Shown: positions 10,451-22,288, numbered from the stretch's first letter. The stretch is 64,000 bases of DNA from Ditylenchus dipsaci (GCA_004194705.1 SADC01000581.1:124001-188000), one strand, 5' to 3'. Notes: generated by a model not told the origin, from the letters alone. Program-made: numbers and translations.

Positions 10451-11251
10451 ATGGTTTCCACCAGAAGGATGTGCGCTAAGTCAAATGGACTGTCTCTCTC
10501 CGAAATTCGTGCAGCCGCAGTCAAGAAAAGATGGGGAAAGGAAAGGCTGAAGAAGCAGAAACTAGATGAAGCCAAAATTCAAGCTGCCGAACAAGCAAAC
10601 ATGATGCGAAGAGCTCGTCTATGTAAGTAAATTTTTGGTGTTGTATTTTCCAATGTTTGCGAAATTTTGGAAACATCAATATTTTTGTAGCAAAATTGCA
10701 GTCAAAACAAGCTCAAGATAATGCCAGAGCCAAAGCCATCCTCTCAGTTAAACCGTCCCGTGGCAATTGGATGCGCAGCTTCAGTAAGTCTTTCTGTGAA
10801 ATTCCCAGGCCCTTTAACCACATGTACCACACCCTCTAACCCATATTCATTTCAGACCGTATGTGCCGGAGCTGCTCAATCGTGTAACTGCCATTCAGCT
10901 GGAGCTTGTCGTCAAGTATTACGCATCAATTGGCCAGCAGACTCTGATTGAATTGTTTGGCTTCCTTGGAAATGATGGCCAGCCGATGCAGAACAGCGAA
11001 GATGTGTTCCTTCACTTCTTGAGAAATGTGGATGGGGAAGCGATGCAGATGGCTTCGTATTTCCGTGCCAATCTACTAAGTTCCAGGAGACGATTTCTTC
11101 ATTGATTGATCCAAGTTTTGGCAAGATTGAAAATCAGTGGACTCAGAGCAAAGATTTCTCAAGTGTTGGAGGCGACAATAATCTCAGTAAGGGTGTAATC
11201 GAGAGCCTCAAGTCACTAGTCACTTCTAGCAATTTCTTTGACGCTAGTTAA
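10451..11251 (+). CDS. Element A protein, spliced, unknown
   Basis: Exon 1 (ATG 10451, after ATTTTAG) is strongly basic (MVSTRRMCAKSNG, then a KKRWGKERLKKQK helix) and ends at a GTAAGT donor near 10623. Exon 2 begins after TTTTTGTAG at 10690 (KLQSKQAQDNARAKAI) and ends at 10784 on GTAAGT. A third piece after TTTCAG (10857) reads PYVPELLNRVTAIQLELVVK and a further open frame with FQETISSLIDPSFGKIENQW runs to TAA at 11251, but a frame change is needed near 11075. I cannot name the family. The basic, coiled N terminus parallels the element B protein. Confidence 0.5.
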
Positions 11252-12277
11252 TTTCGTTTTGCAATCATTTTGCTTTGCAAGTATTGTTGTTTATTACGAA
11301 TAAAATTTGTTCCTATTCATGTAAAATTAATATGTTTCGTTGGAATTTTTCGGTGCGTGGTAGAGTGGGGTGTGAACTGCAGCAGGTTTGCGGTTAACAA
11401 GAAAGGCGCAAAAAACTTCCGAAAAAATTCTTTTTTACAAATTTTTTTAGAAAGCCATTGATGGACATTCCCAATTTTGATTTTTTTTTGTTATTTGATT
11501 GTATCTTTATAATCGGAAATAATTTTGTGTCACTAAGGCTCTTATCAGTTGCAGAATTCAACAGGCTTTCAAATAAATAGTTTATTTTAACATCAATTAA
11601 TCGTGTGCCTACCTCATTTCACAATTATGACGCTCGATGAAGAAGTTGGTATGATCCATTAAAAGCAATGTTCCTAATGCACCGATCTTGCACATTTGTT
11701 ATCCGTTATATTCATTTCAATAAAAAGTTTACTTTAAACATTTGACTTTCTCGATATCTTTTGCATTTGAGTGATTTTATGGCGAAATTTGACGCTGCAC
11801 CACCTTCGTGTATGGTGTGCTATGTGTTATAGAAAGTTAAGATGGTGTAATTCTGTTTCTAAAAGTTCATATTTTGCTATAAAACATTACAGGGAAAAAG
11901 CAAAAAAGAAAAAAACCAATAAATTCCGAAAAAGATACTCTCAAAAATCTTGGCGTTTTGTTTGAGTTAAACTGAACACAAATTCGAGTTTTGAAACCCG
12001 TGTACCAGAAGCGACGAGAAGAAATGATGGGAAAACATTCGCGTTACTAGGGTTTCACGCTTCGACTGTGTGAAGTCGCTTTTCGGAGGTCAAGTAGCTT
12101 TGTTGATATATAAAAAATTCACACAGAAAAAAACTAATGAAAAATGAGCAAAAAGTGAGACGAAAAGCGAGAAGTCAAGTACACGCGAGACAAATTCGAA
12201 GAAATTTCATAAATTAGAATTATAGTCTTTTGAAACAAAAATTTTCAGAAATTTCTGGTGCCTTTGGCGCTGAAGAG

Positions 12278-12388
12278 TTTAAATATAATCCCCCTCCCTC
12301 TATTAATACCCCACCCTCTAATAATCCCCCACCCTCCGAGGGCGGTTGATTAATAATCCCCTGGGGGATTAAAAGAGGTTATACGGTA
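12278..12388. mobile_element. Right end of a TACCGTA-type element
   Basis: Repeats CCCACCCTCTAATAATCCCC in the same direction as 9000-9115, then ends with GGGGGATTAAAAGAGGTTAT and ACGGTA, the inverted terminus of 9000. Confidence 0.6.
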
Positions 12389-12760
12389 GATGAAATACGG
12401 TGCGATTTTTTGTTGTTGAAAATGCTGATTTTATTTTTTGTGTAGGCAGTCCCAACTGAAATTGGAATTATGAAATTGTGAAATTGTCCCAAGTGAAATA
12501 AAAAGGCTGATTTGCCGTCGGTTAAATTCGTCGTTGACAAAACTCGCCGCCTAACAAAATTTGCTGATTTCTACAAGCCAAAGTCAAATCCGCAAAATTC
12601 GTCTTTGACAAAACTAATCCCCGACCAAATCCAAAAATTCTAATCATGAAATATCTATACGGATTTTTAGCTTGGTTTCTACTAGAAACTTTCTAGCAAA
12701 ACAAGGCTTTAATTTTATTTAATTAGCTAATTAATAATTATAATTATTAATAATTATCTT

Positions 12761-13002
12761 TTAAAGGGGCATGATCGTGCCCGATGGGGAGAAAAGGCGC
12801 GAACCAGCAGTTCTTTTCTTTCTCGATAAATTTTGACATTCGTTCTCATCTAGATTTTTTAAGTTTTCTGTCTAGTTTTTAAAAGCAGTATAAGGTCATC
12901 TATATCAGATTTGACGCAGAACGAGTGAAAAATATGAGGATTCGAAAAAATTCGAAAAAAAACTGCTGGTTCGCGCCTTAACGCACGGGCATGCCCCTTT
13001 AA
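12761..13002. mobile_element. MITE of the AAAGGGGC family, copy 2
   Basis: A 242 bp element with ends TTAAAGGGGCATGATCGTGC and the complement of TTAAAGGGGCATGCCCGTGC. Its interior is the same as that of the copy at 2202-2440, which supports recent spread of this subfamily. Confidence 0.85.
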
Positions 13003-13366
13003 CAAGCTCTGTTTACAAAACTGCAAACAGATGTTTTCTCTAGTAAAGTCCATCCTCAATTTACAACTGTCCACTTTGCTAAAAAATCTTTCACGCAAGA
13101 TCAACACTCTATCTCTGCTATAAAAGTGACCCTTATAAAATCTCGCAATACAAGACTTCTCACATCATATACACCGCAAACATATTTTCTAGGCCACAAA
13201 AAGAGAATATTTGCATTGAGCGAGAGAGAGGTCATCACACCCATTAACTAAAAAAGGTAATGCGATAAAGAGAAATAAAAAAAAATTAGGCGTGTCTGCT
13301 AGTTTTCATCATTTGTCCATCAGCTACCAAATTCACAATATTCTATTCCTCTTTTTTTCTATAAAA

Positions 13367-16300
13367 ATGTGGCTTTTCCTTGTTATTTTCCTACAAGTCC
13401 AACAATCATCTGGAGAGCTGGCCGCTTTTGGACGAGGAGCACCTAGTCGACCTACCATAATATCCTCAGCTCAATACAGATCCTACATAATGCCAAAAAT
13501 ATTTGGCGGAGAGCCGAATGAAGCTGATGTTCCAGCCGAAATCTCAGTATCCGAATGTCCTATGCACCAAGCAAGATTCTCTAATCGACCAACTGCCAGC
13601 AGTCATTTCCACCGAGTCTCCAACTACTACTACAACCAACCGCATAAACCGGTTTCTTCGGTCTCACCCTATCAAGCCAGCCCCCAACCCATGGCTTATC
13701 CAACTAATAGTGGCCAGTTTCAAGCCACTTTGCAGCCTAGTCAACCATATGGTCAGCAGCAGACGACCAGCTATAGTGTTCAGTATTGGCACACCACTCC
13801 TTATCCACCAGCAAATGTGGGGACAACCAGCACTACCACCGATACACTACCAATAATAAGTTGGGTCAAGAGGCTCACATACCATCATATTTGGAAGCTA
13901 TTCCTTTGCCTAAATTTCAACCAGCCAGTTTAGGGCCAATTCCTAGTCAAGTGGCCCAAAGAAGATCTAGTAGTGTGGTCAGCAAAGATGAACCAGGGTG
14001 CTGTCCCTTTTCGCCATACGCCGCATTTTTAACGATGGAACAACAGGTAAATGCAGCTGTATTTCAAAGAAAGTCAGGCTTAAATTAAAGTATCTACAAA
14101 AGTACGATTTTTTCTTGGTCCCATGTAGTTTGTGTTCTGGTCTGTGGATGGCAGCACGGAGGCCCAAGTAAAATCGTGTGCATTATATAGCAAAAATCGA
14201 TTAAACAAAATTTCACGTCAACATTAGATTTTTGTGATAGCCGTTTATAATCATAAAAATTGTTGAGACAGCCAATACGGGTCGTAGCCTTTTGTCCCTT
14301 TTTCGCAGAAATGCACAAAAGGGGACAAAAGTACCTACGCCAGCCAATACAATAAGAAGTACAATGAGGATCGTCAATAACAAGGGATGTAACTGAAATG
14401 TCACGGTTAGTGTCTGAAATCTCTACTCCTCTTGTTCCTATTCAACTGTTAACTGACGCTGCGTAGGCGTTTAGTCAATTTTTGGACAAATGTCCCAAAA
14501 TTGCCTAAACGCCTTATCATAATGCCAAGGATTTTAAATTTTTAAATTCATTATTATTTTTTATATAGTCGGGTGTATTTTTTACGTATTTAGCTCTTCT
14601 TTTTTTTGGCTCTCTATGTGTACTTCAAGTTTATGTCGGCTCTAGGTGGGTGTGAACCTTTATTGTGAGGTCAAAATATTCTGTTTGATCCTTTTTGATA
14701 TCGACAAAACATGTTAAGAACATCAGGGCTGCAATACATTCCAAATTGGCTGACAATCGATTTGACTAACTTTTTAATTTTTTTTGCCCGAGGTTTAGGA
14801 AATTTTCGGACAAGTGTCCCATTCGACGAATGTCCCGTATTTCCTGTAATAACTCACCCGAGTGAGTTATTTTTTAGATCCTCGAAAATCGGAAAAATTT
14901 GAACTCAATCTCGAGACTTTCCCGTGCTCAACCAAAATCTAAAAAGTGGCATCGGTAGAGCTTGCGAAAGTTAAGAAACGCAACAAACAGCTTTGCAAAA
15001 CATTTTCTGTCGGCTGGATATGAGTCAACAAAGTTGAGGGGGTTGGGTGAGTTATTAGAGCAGGGTGAGTTATTAGAGAAAATACGGTATATGGTGCATA
15101 TTGATTGACGTTGTTTTTTCACTCCTCGGTATTTGGCTCACCCAATGAGGAAAAATATATGATTTTAAAAACTGAGAAACATAAGACTAAAAAACATGAG
15201 AGCAATATTTTAGACGGATATGAATTAGACAGCTTTCACTTTCGTTTTCTATACGGTGGTTGCACCATAATTTTTTTTTATATTCTCACGTACTAACACT
15301 TTAAGTTCAAAAGACTCACTAAACACTTCAAACTTTATTCGACTTCGAACCAATAACAGCTCGGAAAACAGTTCAACAACAACATTTCTTAAGTTTTGGT
15401 TTTTCATTTTCTCTTTCTTTGGCGCACAACATCAAAGTGGCTGTTCTTGTAGCGGATAATCGAAGCAAGCCCTGACACCGAGGAGTTTTCAACTGAAATA
15501 ACGGCTACCATAACTATCAGACATCTTTTACGATAAGGGAAAGCTTTCATCTTCATAGACGGCCGAAAAATGTAAGAACTTCGTCCTTTATCTGGTTGAA
15601 ACATGATGAAGTTGCGGTGGTAGAGACGAGCTGCAAGAATAACTGCTGAGTGCTTTCCCAGTGCTTCTGCTCTGCAAAGTGTTCTTCCGGCGTAGCCACA
15701 TGATCCTCAATGTAATCATCGATATCTTCTTTTGTCTTAGCCTTCTTTTTCACGCCTTGCGATTTTCCCTCTTCTCGGACCTGGCAAGAAGCTCTCTAGC
15801 TGCGGCAAGAAAATCTAGCGTATTTGGAAGGCAACTCAAATTGTGCATAGCATCAGCAGTGCTCTCCTGAAGCAAATCTTAAGAAAAAGTTTCAAAAATA
15901 ACAAATAACCAACTTCATATTCGGCCCACAGATGATCAAGCTTCTAATTTATGTTTTTTCAGGAATTGGTACAGCAAAGTGCATCCTGGTTGTCGCAATG
16001 CACCGTTTCGGCCGCAAAAAAAGACAGTGAAGGAGCAAAAGAAAAACTCAAAAAAAAAACAAACCGCATCAAGAAGGAGTTGTAAGACTCACAAACCATT
16101 GATAGTTCGATGGCGAATACGATAAAAGTTCCACAAACTTGTTTTTTTCTTGAGCCATTGCCCTTCAAAATAATTGCATAAAGTTGACGCACTAGCGTGT
16201 TTAAGCTCGGGCTTCAGATAGTCCCTCCGAGATGATGCTGCTTGATCTTTAATCGCATGAAATGTTTTAAAGATCGGCTTGATTCCCAACTCAAACCATT

Positions 16301-18684
16301 TTCCTTGCTAGTGCTGGTAGATGAACTTTGTAGCTGGCCTCCAGACGATTATTCATCAGCATGTAGCGATCGCTATCCATTCTCCTTGAACTAAAAATAG
16401 CAAGTAATACACTAAAATAAGAGCTAGAAATAAAAATATTACAAGTCCATGTATCACGTACAACTGAGCGAAGCCTATTGGACACAAATCAAAGTATCAT
16501 CTGTCATCAATAGCCACATTGAGCCGCAGCTTTGCAATCATCGTCCGAAGCAAATACAGCCAGTCCATTTTTCTTATCGGCCAAGGAAAGCCACCTAGAA
16601 ACACATTAAGCTACCAAGGGTATCTAAAACCATTATTGACATACCTCTCATTGCTTTCAGATACAAACGACTAGCGGCCTTTACACAACAACGATATGAA
16701 AAATAAATAAAAAAGTTATAACAGCTTACACCGACAACTTCTGGGCTTAGGTATGGAGGTAACGCAGCTTCCTTGGGCATGTGTCGGAATATTGTCTTAG
16801 GCGTGTACTTCTTGTTATACTGCAGCTTGAAGTACGCATCGACATCTTCGGTTTTCACTTCCCTGTTTTTTAGCTGCTGCAACTTTTCGACCACATCAGT
16901 GTTAGTCCAGGAAAATTCTTTTATCTGAATAAAGCAAAAATATGTAAAAGGAAATAAAAAACTTTTTTAGATCAAAAAACTCTAAAAATGAATAGAAGAG
17001 CTTTTAAAATACACCCGACTATGGAAAAGTGAAAAGGATTTTTAAAAATTTGAAATTCTTGGCGTTATGTTAAGGCGTTTAGGCAATTTTGGACAAATGT
17101 CCGAAAATTGCCTAAACGCTCCTAGGCCTTAACTGACCTGTATGAAAAAAGTAGTTGTTTCATCAAAATAAATTTTCTCAATTGTTTTCTAAATTGTAAC
17201 AGGTCAGTTGACGGTTATGCGTAAAGTGTGCGCCAGTAAAGTGCGCGCCAGTAATGTGTACGCCAGTAATCTGTGCGCCAGTAATGTGTGCGCCAGAATA
17301 GGTATGATCTTGATACCTACCTAAATGGCATCCGTTTCACCTTCAAATTGATCTCCGGTTAATTGATCTTGGGGTAAATTGACCCCTCCATAGTTTTTAG
17401 AGGGCTAGGAAGTCCCAGGGTGGGTAGGAAAGCCACCTGGTACCTTCCCTAAACAGCTATCCACATCTAAATCCAACATGTCCATATATGTTCCTCTATC
17501 CTTGCAATGTGGAGTGTGCTGGTCTTGGTCGGTTACAATAACATTTAGGACAACTGAAGATTGATCAAAACTATTGAGGGTGGACCTGGATCACTAAGGG
17601 TAGATCGTAACCGTTAAAGGTGAATTATGACCATTCAAAGTAGGTCTGAACTAGTATAAATGGATTAGCACCATCGGAAATGGACCAGTTGAGGAGATAT
17701 GTGCTGGGGAAATATATATCCATAACCCCAAGGTATCACCTAATATCGATAATCATTACCTGGATGTGGATACCTGTTCGTAAAAGGTACCAGGTGGTCT
17801 TCCTATCTACCCTGAGGCTTGCTGGCTCTTTACAAGCTTTTTTTGGAAAAGAAATAAAGTTTGTCACAACGAGTATTCGAATGTAACCTTAAAAAATTGA
17901 AGGATCAATTTACCGGAGCATTAATTTACCGAGCATCAATTAGCCTAGAGCCATCAAAACGTATTCGGGATACCATTTTGAGTAGCGATCAAGATCATAC
18001 CTATTATGGCGCACACATTACTGGCGCACACATTACTGGCACACACTTTACCGGCGCACACATTACTGGCGCACACTTTACTGGCGCACAGATTACGGCG
18101 CACACTTTACGCATAACCCAGTTGACAGCTCGTAAGAAAATAGAACAGTAAAGCAATAAGCCAGTATAAAAACATTAAAAAAGCAAGGTTCTATTAATTA
18201 GCTGGATAATTTTGAAAGATTAGTCAGGAGATTTCAGCTATTAGCGGGGGACATTTCAATTTGATCCAATAACAAATTGAACGCCTTCCTTGAAGAGAAA
18301 ACGCCCAAAACCAAAATACATGTGCGTTCGGGTGTTTTCAGATATCGGCAAAACACATACTTTGTTCTTTAATTACAGGAAACTTTGCACGAGCTGATTG
18401 TTGAGGCTAGAAACAGTGGAGCAGATGAGGCCAAAATCAGCCAACTGATGGACAGCTATATGAGAGAGATCCTGCCATCACAGAAATATTCAGAATTCCA
18501 GCAAGCCAACCAAAAGTTTAATAAAGAAAGAGAGGAAAGAATGCACCGAGGCAGACGCTCAACTGTGGGACAGAAGAGTGTGCCCGAAAGAATTGAGATA
18601 AATAACAGTCAACGAGACTTGTATGACTTTTTAAACAAGCCAACAGGCATAAGGAAACTGAAAGAATTGGAGAGATTGGATTAA
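13367..18684 (+). CDS. Probable secreted Pro/Gln/Tyr-rich protein, two exons
   Basis: The ATG at 13367 opens with a signal-peptide-like MWLFLVIFLQVQQSSG. It is followed by a low-complexity Pro/Gln/Ser/Tyr/Thr region (for example QPYGQQQTTSYSVQYW). A one-base shift near 13850 continues with SYLEAIPLPKFQPASLGPI and ends ...AAFLTMEQQ at a GTAAAT donor (14046). A terminal exon at 18379-18684, after AATTACAG and in matching phase, adds a charged helical tail (ETLHELIVEARNSGADEAK, then MDSYMREILPSQKYSEFQ) and TAA; AATAAA follows at 18711. Joining the two exons is inference from phase and sense. The 4.3 kb intron carries a MULE and a foldback. A TATAAAAG at 13119 could be promoter. The family is unknown. 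Confidence 0.5.
14213..14404 (-). other. Possible membrane-helix exon, weak
   Basis: Minus-strand frame with a strong hydrophobic helix (LLLTILIVLLIVLAGVGTF) preceded by CTTTCAG-like sites. There is no further exon evidence. It lies in the intron of the secreted-protein gene, just outside the MULE. Confidence 0.2.
14833..15089. mobile_element. TACCGTA-type MITE nested in the MULE
   Basis: Left end CCCGTATTTCCTGTAATAAC with TCACCC, right end GGTGAGTTATTAGAGAAAAT with ACGGTA. The interior includes a perfect ACTCACCCGAGTGAGT hairpin. Confidence 0.65.
15553..16917 (-). pseudogene. MULE transposase, spliced and frameshifted
   Basis: Exon-like pieces in order on the minus strand: 16917-16735 (DVDAYFKLQYNKKYTPKTIF, PPYLSPEVV); about 16670 (AASRLYLKAM); 16600-16500 (GFPWPIRKMDWLYLLRT); about 16490-16440 (YFDLCPIGFAQLYVIHG, matching the MULE block normally read as TFxxxPxxFxQLYxIHG); 16387-16300; and 16300-16110 (ASTLCNYFEGQWLKKKTSLW then RIRHRTIN, the LWN...RTNN segment of MULE transposases). 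After RTIN a one-base shift gives CESYNSFLMRF. A further frame (15870-15660) is acidic and Lys-rich, also shifted near 15760. The N terminus and some catalytic residues could not be placed. It is defunct, or carries assembly indels. Confidence 0.6.
17203..18128. repeat. Foldback element with minisatellite arms
   Basis: The left arm (17203-17300) repeats GTGTGCGCCAGTAAT about five times after GTCAGTTGACGGTTATGCG. The right arm (18005-18128) is the inverted array (GCGCACACATTACTG repeats, then CGCATAACCCAGTTGAC). Inner inverted pairs continue the fold: AGGTATGATCTTGATAC/GATCAAGATCATACCT and CCCAGGGTGGGTAGG/CCTATCTACCCTGAGG. Almost the whole 926 bp can pair with itself. Confidence 0.85.
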
Positions 18685-19799
18685 TTAAAAACTTATTTTA
18701 TTTACTGACTAATAAAATGCGTGGCTGAAAAAAACAAACAAACTTGAGAAAATGATTGATTTGAAATAGCATCGAGGAGGCTGTAACTGAAGTGCTCTCT
18801 CATAACTCTAATTTTCACCAGCAAACAACTTAATTCCACCTGCGAATTCCAACCATATAAGATTTCATACAAGCCACAGGGGCCCAAAATTTAAATTTAT
18901 AATCAGTTCAACTTAAACAAAACGCCAAGAATTTTGGAATATTTTGAAAAAATTTATTTGAAAATTTAATAAAAATTTTGCAGAAATAGGATTTTCGAAA
19001 TTCTGAATACCCAGAACACTTTTATCTAATCGAAATAGGGATAGAAATACTGTCCGATAGCAGAAGTGAGAACATTTATTCAATAAAAATGTCATGAATA
19101 TCAAAAAGACAATTTCGGATATATGATTCTTCTAAGAGTCTTTTCAAGATCTTTTGACTGTTTCCAATTGAAGTAAACTGTCTTTCATCTTCGTTTACCT
19201 TTCGATGAAGAGATTCCACAGACTGCTCAGAGATTATTCTCCAAAATCAATGGCAGCGGACAAAGCTAACTACATGGGAACACAACAGATAAGCTTTTGA
19301 AGTAACAGAGACATCGGGAAATTCTGTCTGAATGATCACATTGAATGAGACAAAAATATAACTTGGCTCACTCTTAAGCACTGCAAGAATGATTTCGTCA
19401 GCTCTGATAATTGTTCCACTTCTGCACAATTCAAAAAAGCAGCCATGGCGAGTACTTGTGCCTGTCCTAACACAGTTAGCAACTTCCCACAGCTGCATGT
19501 TTGCTATTCCGGCTAATCACATCAGCAATTCGCTTAGGTCCATCTCCAGATAATTCTCGCCATCTTGTCTTGTTTGTCATCGACCAAATAGAGAATAGAA
19601 AAAGCTTACTTTCAAACAGACCACCAAAGTTTGAGATGGCTGCTTAAAAATTACTTAAGACTTCTTTGGCTTTCAAAATTACTTTAGGCTTGTGTTTTCT
19701 GGAAATTATTTCAGACTTTTCTTTTCAGCAATTACTTCAGACTTTGGCTTTTCCATGTGTACACATTCTCCGTGTGATATAAAAGGCTACCTTAAGACT
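18685..19799. other. Intergenic, with an isolated element-end motif and a weak minus ORF
   Basis: At 18905-18945 the complement of the TTCTTGGCGTTTTGTTTAAG end motif, followed by AGTTGAACTG, matches the right end of element A in inverted orientation, so one end of another family member may lie here. A minus-strand frame (19580-19250) starts MTNKTRWRELSGDGPKRIAD near possible splice sites, but exons do not join convincingly. Confidence 0.35.
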
Positions 19800-19965
19800 A
19801 CAGAAGATTCCATTAATAATGGAATCGAATCAGTAACCGAAATTTTCGATAAATCGAATCGATAATCGAAATTTTCGATTAATCGAATGGAATCGATAAT
19901 CGAATTTTTCGATTAATGAGTGCGATTAATCGATTTCGATTAATCGAATCGACAACCCTACCCGA
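19800..19965. mobile_element. AT-rich TCGA-type MITE ending CGACAACCCT
   Basis: Alternating ATTAATCGA/TCGATTAAT repeats that end in TCGACAACCCTA. The same terminus is found at 6538, 24679-24777 and 25077-30718. The left limit is unclear. Confidence 0.5.
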
Positions 19966-20139
19966 GCGGCATTTAAAGGGTATCCAGCTCGAGAATCCAA
20001 AAATTTTGGATCTATTCAAAAGTACTCAAAAGCCCATGCATCTTACCCAAAGTGAAGCGAGGAAGAAGGTTTGATAGTGCTAAAACATTTCGACCTGGTT
20101 TCACCACCTGAAAATCCAGTTACTACTACCTTCAGGGGT

Positions 20140-20480
20140 GTAGACAGGCACGTATCCAAGGTGGGGGGGGCTAACCGGGCTATAGCCCCCCTGAAATTTT
20201 TTATTTCCTTATTAAAACACCATAAAAGTCGAAAAAGGTGTAGGTAAAATGACTTTTGGGGGCTTTAGCAACACCCCCCCCCCCCCCCCCGAAAAATTTT
20301 CCTGGATACGCCTCTGGGTGTAGGCAGGGGGGGGGGTGGCTAAAACTTCCTTTCCCGTCAGGCTTTTCGAAAAACGTTGTGAATAAAAAAGACTATAAAA
20401 CTCCAAAGAAGGTGTAGGTAAAATGACCTTTTTGGGGGCTTTAGACCCCCCGTCAGATTTTTCTGGCTGCGCCTCTGACT
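20140..20480. repeat. C/G-run repeat related to 41165-41330
   Basis: Contains GGCTAACCGGGCTATAGCCC with long C runs and a GGATACGCCTCTGGGTGTAG box, plus a second partial copy (GACTATAAAACTCC...GCGCCTCTGACTACCC). The copy at 41165-41330 has the matching GGCGTACCCAGG...CCTGGGTACGCC ends. Confidence 0.55.
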
Positions 20481-20917
20481 ACCCTACAGCCAATAGCTGG
20501 TAACTAGCACTTAGGTAACAACACCTCAGTACGACCAGCTAAGACCCTGAATTTCAGGTTGCCGCATCAGGACACCTTTGATAGTACCGTACACACTTAT
20601 TTTATCCCCAAATATTTTATTCCTAACTTTTTTCGACTCAAACTTAGTTTTTAGGTGAAGTCTTACGCGCATGGTAGGCAGCGTATGTCAGGAGAAGCTG
20701 ATGCTAGGATCTTGGGGAGAGTCCAGCGCTATCCTCAAATTAATCTAATTGATTACCTCCGTGGACTGGCTCACAATTTCATGATAGATCAGTAGAATTT
20801 TATCTTTGTTGTTGTGTTATTATTTCGTTTTGATGTCGTATGGGAAAGGACAATAAAGTTAGTAATAACCATTCATAAAGCGGAATGTTCTAGGAGAGAG
20901 TACGCTTTTATAGTACT

Positions 20918-21424
20918 GATAGGGGTTGCAGTTTCGAATCCCCCCCCCCACGGGAGTGATCAGATCGAGGAGATAACATCATATTCGTGTTTCTCGACCC
21001 CGATTTCATGAGAAAGCCGGCTGTTTTTTTAATTCTGAGAAAAAAAAAATTTTTCGAACCACAGGGGGGTATCATGGGTTTTAGTCAAAATTTGAAAAAT
21101 TTGAATTGGCGCCTTTTGAATTTTAAAGGGATTGAGGGCTGTATTGGGAGGCGAAGGGAATAAAAGGGGGCCACTTTTATGACAGAACATTATAAATTTA
21201 AATATCTGTATTCTTCGACTGCCGAAAGGCGCCAATTCAAATTTTTCAAATTTTGACTAAAAAACCATGATACCCCCCTGTGGTTCGAAAAATTTTTTTT
21301 ACTCAGAATTAAAAAAAAAAGCCGGCTTTCTCATGAAATCGGGGTCGAGAAACACGAATATGATGTTATCTCTTCCGTCTGATCAGTCCCCGTGGGGGGG
21401 ATTCTGAACTCAAGCCCTGATAGG
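20918..21424. repeat. Near-perfect 0.5 kb palindromic foldback
   Basis: Arms of about 230 bp run from TGATAGGGGTTGCAG through GAGGAGATAACATC and AGAAAGCCGGCTGTTTTTTT to GGCGCCTTTTGAATT, and back. The family is that of 5410-7240. Open frames on either strand mirror each other and are not genes. Confidence 0.8.
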
Positions 21425-21444
21425 TTTAAAACTGGTTTCTCATG

Positions 21445-21790
21445 TAAACTGGGAACAGTTGTCCTTTTATACCAGCCGGGAACAATCGATCACCGGGAAC
21501 AATCGGTCGCCGGGAACAATCGGTCATTTTACATATGCCGGGAACAATTATCGCTTTTATACTAGCCGGGAACAATCAGTCATTTTATATATGCCGGGAA
21601 CAATTGTCCCTTTTATACTAGCCGGGAACAATCGGTCATTTTATATATGCCGGGAACAATTGTCCCTTTTATACTAGCCGGGAACAATCGGTCATTTTAT
21701 ATAGGACGGGAACAATTGTCCCTTTTATATAAGCCGAGAACAATCGGCCGCCGGGAACAATCGGCGCCGGGAATAATTGTCCGTGTCCGT
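21445..21790. repeat. Minisatellite of CCGGGAACAATTG units
   Basis: About 11 copies of CCGGGAACAAT(C/T)G(G/T)TC spaced by alternating TTTTATACTAG and ATTTTATATATG linkers, giving a roughly 56 bp higher-order unit. It lies about 120 bp downstream of the eS27 stop codon. Confidence 0.85.
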
Positions 21791-21909
21791 AGAAGAGATC
21801 ATGAGACACCAACAGCAAGTCACTTTATTGCCAGAGAACACATACAGAACGAAAATTCGACATTAAGGAAACTTGTTTTAACAACAGTCGAATAAGATGT
21901 ATTCTCTTT

Positions 21910-22220
21910 TCAATACGGCTTCTTTCTGAACTTGCACTCCTCCACCAGGCGCGCTTTTCCCCCAGTCGGCTGACAGAGAACAGTTCCACATCCAACGCAG
22001 GTAACAACGGTAGAGGCATGGCTGAACGTAGTCGTGATCTTGGTGCATCCAGGACACTTCACATCCTGGAATAATTTCGATTAACACAACCTTTTATATT
22101 TCCTAAAATTTGTTGGCCTACCATAAAATAGGAATTCGGATGCTGGACGAGTCGCTTCAGCTTGTGACGTTTGAGCTCATCTTCCTTGGTCGGTTGAAAC
22201 AAATCTTTTCCGAGCGGCAT
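21910..22220 (-). CDS. RPS27: 40S ribosomal protein eS27
   Basis: Small-subunit zinc-ribbon ribosomal protein. Exon 1 is 22220-22122 (33 codons, [20 protein letters not shown]), exon 2 is 22065-21910 (51 codons plus stop), with a GTAGG donor and TTCCAG acceptor, phase 0. The product is 84 residues, the family's usual length, and keeps the zinc-ribbon cysteines in [12 protein letters not shown] and [20 protein letters not shown]. The frame is intact, which makes it a useful control against the frameshifted genes nearby. A foldback begins 69 bp upstream of the ATG, and a minisatellite lies just downstream. Confidence 0.97.
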
Positions 22221-22288
22221 TTTGCTTTACGCTAGACGAGAGAGCTTCTAAAATTATGGAGAATAAGCGGCTCAAACCTGGTTTTATA

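Larger units (their letters stand above)
9815..12010 (+). mobile_element. Element A: TIR transposon with shared promoter block and spliced ORF
   Basis: Left end 9815-9880 (CACGGGGTTTCAAAAATCGA then ATTTGTGTTCAG) is an inverted, diverged match of the right end 11945-12005, which holds ATCTTGGCGTTTTGTTTGAG. The interior has the conserved upstream block at 10144-10380, also present in elements B and C, then a spliced plus-strand reading frame. No DDE catalytic triad is visible. The TTGGCGTTTTG end motif is shared with the MULE at 14450-17135, so I infer a MULE-related, non-autonomous or gene-carrying element. Confidence 0.65.
14450..17135 (-). mobile_element. Mutator-like element (MULE) with about 100 bp terminal repeats
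   Basis: Left terminus (14450-14555) and right terminus (about 17040-17135) are inverted. Both contain a TTGCCTAAACGCC hairpin box built on GGACAAATGTCC and an inner GAAATTCTTGGCGTTATG (complement on the left: CATAATGCCAAGGATTTTAA). The enclosed minus-strand gene is MULE-transposase-like. A TACCGTA-type MITE (14833-15089) is nested in it. No 9-10 bp target duplication could be confirmed by eye. Confidence 0.7.

Noticed and set aside
17861..18151. 96-residue frame with THFTGAHITGAHFTGA repeats
   Set aside because: Translation of the minisatellite arm of the foldback element.
21445..21790. CRISPR-like spaced repeats
   Set aside because: The spacers are themselves two alternating repeated linkers, there are no cas genes, and the context is an animal nuclear genome.
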